Source: Candidatus Bathyarchaeota archaeon (lineage in GTDB: Archaea; Thermoproteota; Bathyarchaeia; Bathyarchaeales; DTEX01). From it: 5,521 bases of DNA. Below, in pieces: positions 5,402 through 5,521 of the stretch. The position numbers and the translations under genes are program-made. The notes beneath the pieces are model-generated. The model worked only from the letters and a program-made list of their open reading frames with translations. It searched no databases and was not told where the DNA came from. Each line of letters starts with the position of its first letter. Positions within the stretch are counted from its first letter, which is position 1. Location of the stretch: the NCBI GenBank assembly GCA_003601725.1, contig PIYJ01000079.1:1-5521 (forward strand), given 5' to 3'.

Positions 5402-5521
5402 ATTCCTCGGAAAGAAGGTTCTTATAATCGGGGATGTAGGTAGAGGAAAGACAAGATTTACAAGGGAGCTTCTCATAGAAGCCATAGAGATGGGATACGG
5501 CCCCCGGATAACCGTTATCGA
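5391..5521 (+). CDS. P-loop NTPase, N-terminal fragment (runs off the window)
   Basis: The first 43 codons are visible. Read from TTG at 5391 the protein begins M-F-D-E-F-L-G-K-K-V-L-I-I, a short lead into a first beta strand, then Walker A GDVGRGKT at residues 14-21, an alpha helix (RFTRELLIEAIEMG, 22-35) and a second strand (RITVI, 39-43). That order is the normal opening of a P-loop ATPase or GTPase. The Walker A begins almost at the N-terminus, with Arg at the position before the GKT. This is unlike ABC ATPases, which carry an aromatic A-loop region and GxxGxGKS/T after about 30-40 residues, so it is unlikely to be the ECF ATPase for ThiW. The gene overlaps thiW by 11 nt and has its own ribosome site inside thiW, suggesting coupled expression. 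The family cannot be named from this fragment; kinase, GTPase and Clp1-like ATPase are all possible. Confidence 0.8.
   Translation, partial: MFDEFLGKKVLIIGDVGRGKTRFTRELLIEAIEMGYGPRITVI

Noticed and set aside
5391..5521. P-loop gene as the ECF ATPase partner of ThiW
   Set aside because: The Walker A lies far too close to the N-terminus, and the GDVGRGKT form does not fit ABC ATPases.
1..5521. CRISPR array, insertion sequence, tRNA or attachment site
   Set aside because: No spaced repeats, transposase, terminal inverted repeats, or tRNA-like T-loop sequence could be found by reading.

Overview
The window looks like a chromosomal segment of an archaeon. All six recognisable genes lie on the + strand. 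The evidence is strong purine-rich Shine-Dalgarno sites matching an archaeal 16S tail (GGAGG, GGAG, GAGG, GGAGTGATC), frequent TTG/GTG starts, heavy AGA/AGG arginine use, short AT-rich TATA-like boxes before transcription units, and oligo-T tracts after them. A lineage in the TACK/Bathyarchaeia range is a guess from style and gene content. No phylogenetic marker in the window settles it.

Layout: (1) 27-1394, purB, adenylosuccinate lyase of purine synthesis, complete, followed by a hairpin plus T tracts. (2) 1574-2305 and 2298-3590, a two-gene ABC exporter cassette: a NatA/DrrA-like ATPase and an ABC-2 permease overlapping it by 8 nt. (3) 3591-3727, a compact intergenic region full of repeats: a 17-nt palindrome, two 13-nt direct repeats and an inverted TTTCAG/CTGAAA pair that brackets a TATA-like box. 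(4) 3728-4723, a UxuA-family (mannonate dehydratase-like) TIM-barrel enzyme, keeping the four expected metal ligands but with a changed active-site motif. (5) 4724-4867, a leader with possible RNA structure. (6) 4868-5401, thiW, the predicted thiazole-specific S component of an ECF transporter. (7) 5391 to the window end, the start of a P-loop NTPase whose start codon lies inside the 3' end of thiW.

The genes do not form one pathway. There appear to be four transcription units: purB; the exporter pair; the UxuA-like enzyme with its own elaborate control region; and thiW with the P-loop gene. The two most notable points are the repeat-dense putative operator before the UxuA-like gene and the tight coupling of thiW to a non-ABC P-loop protein. 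Neither is proof of a new system. No mobile element, CRISPR array, tRNA or rRNA was seen.
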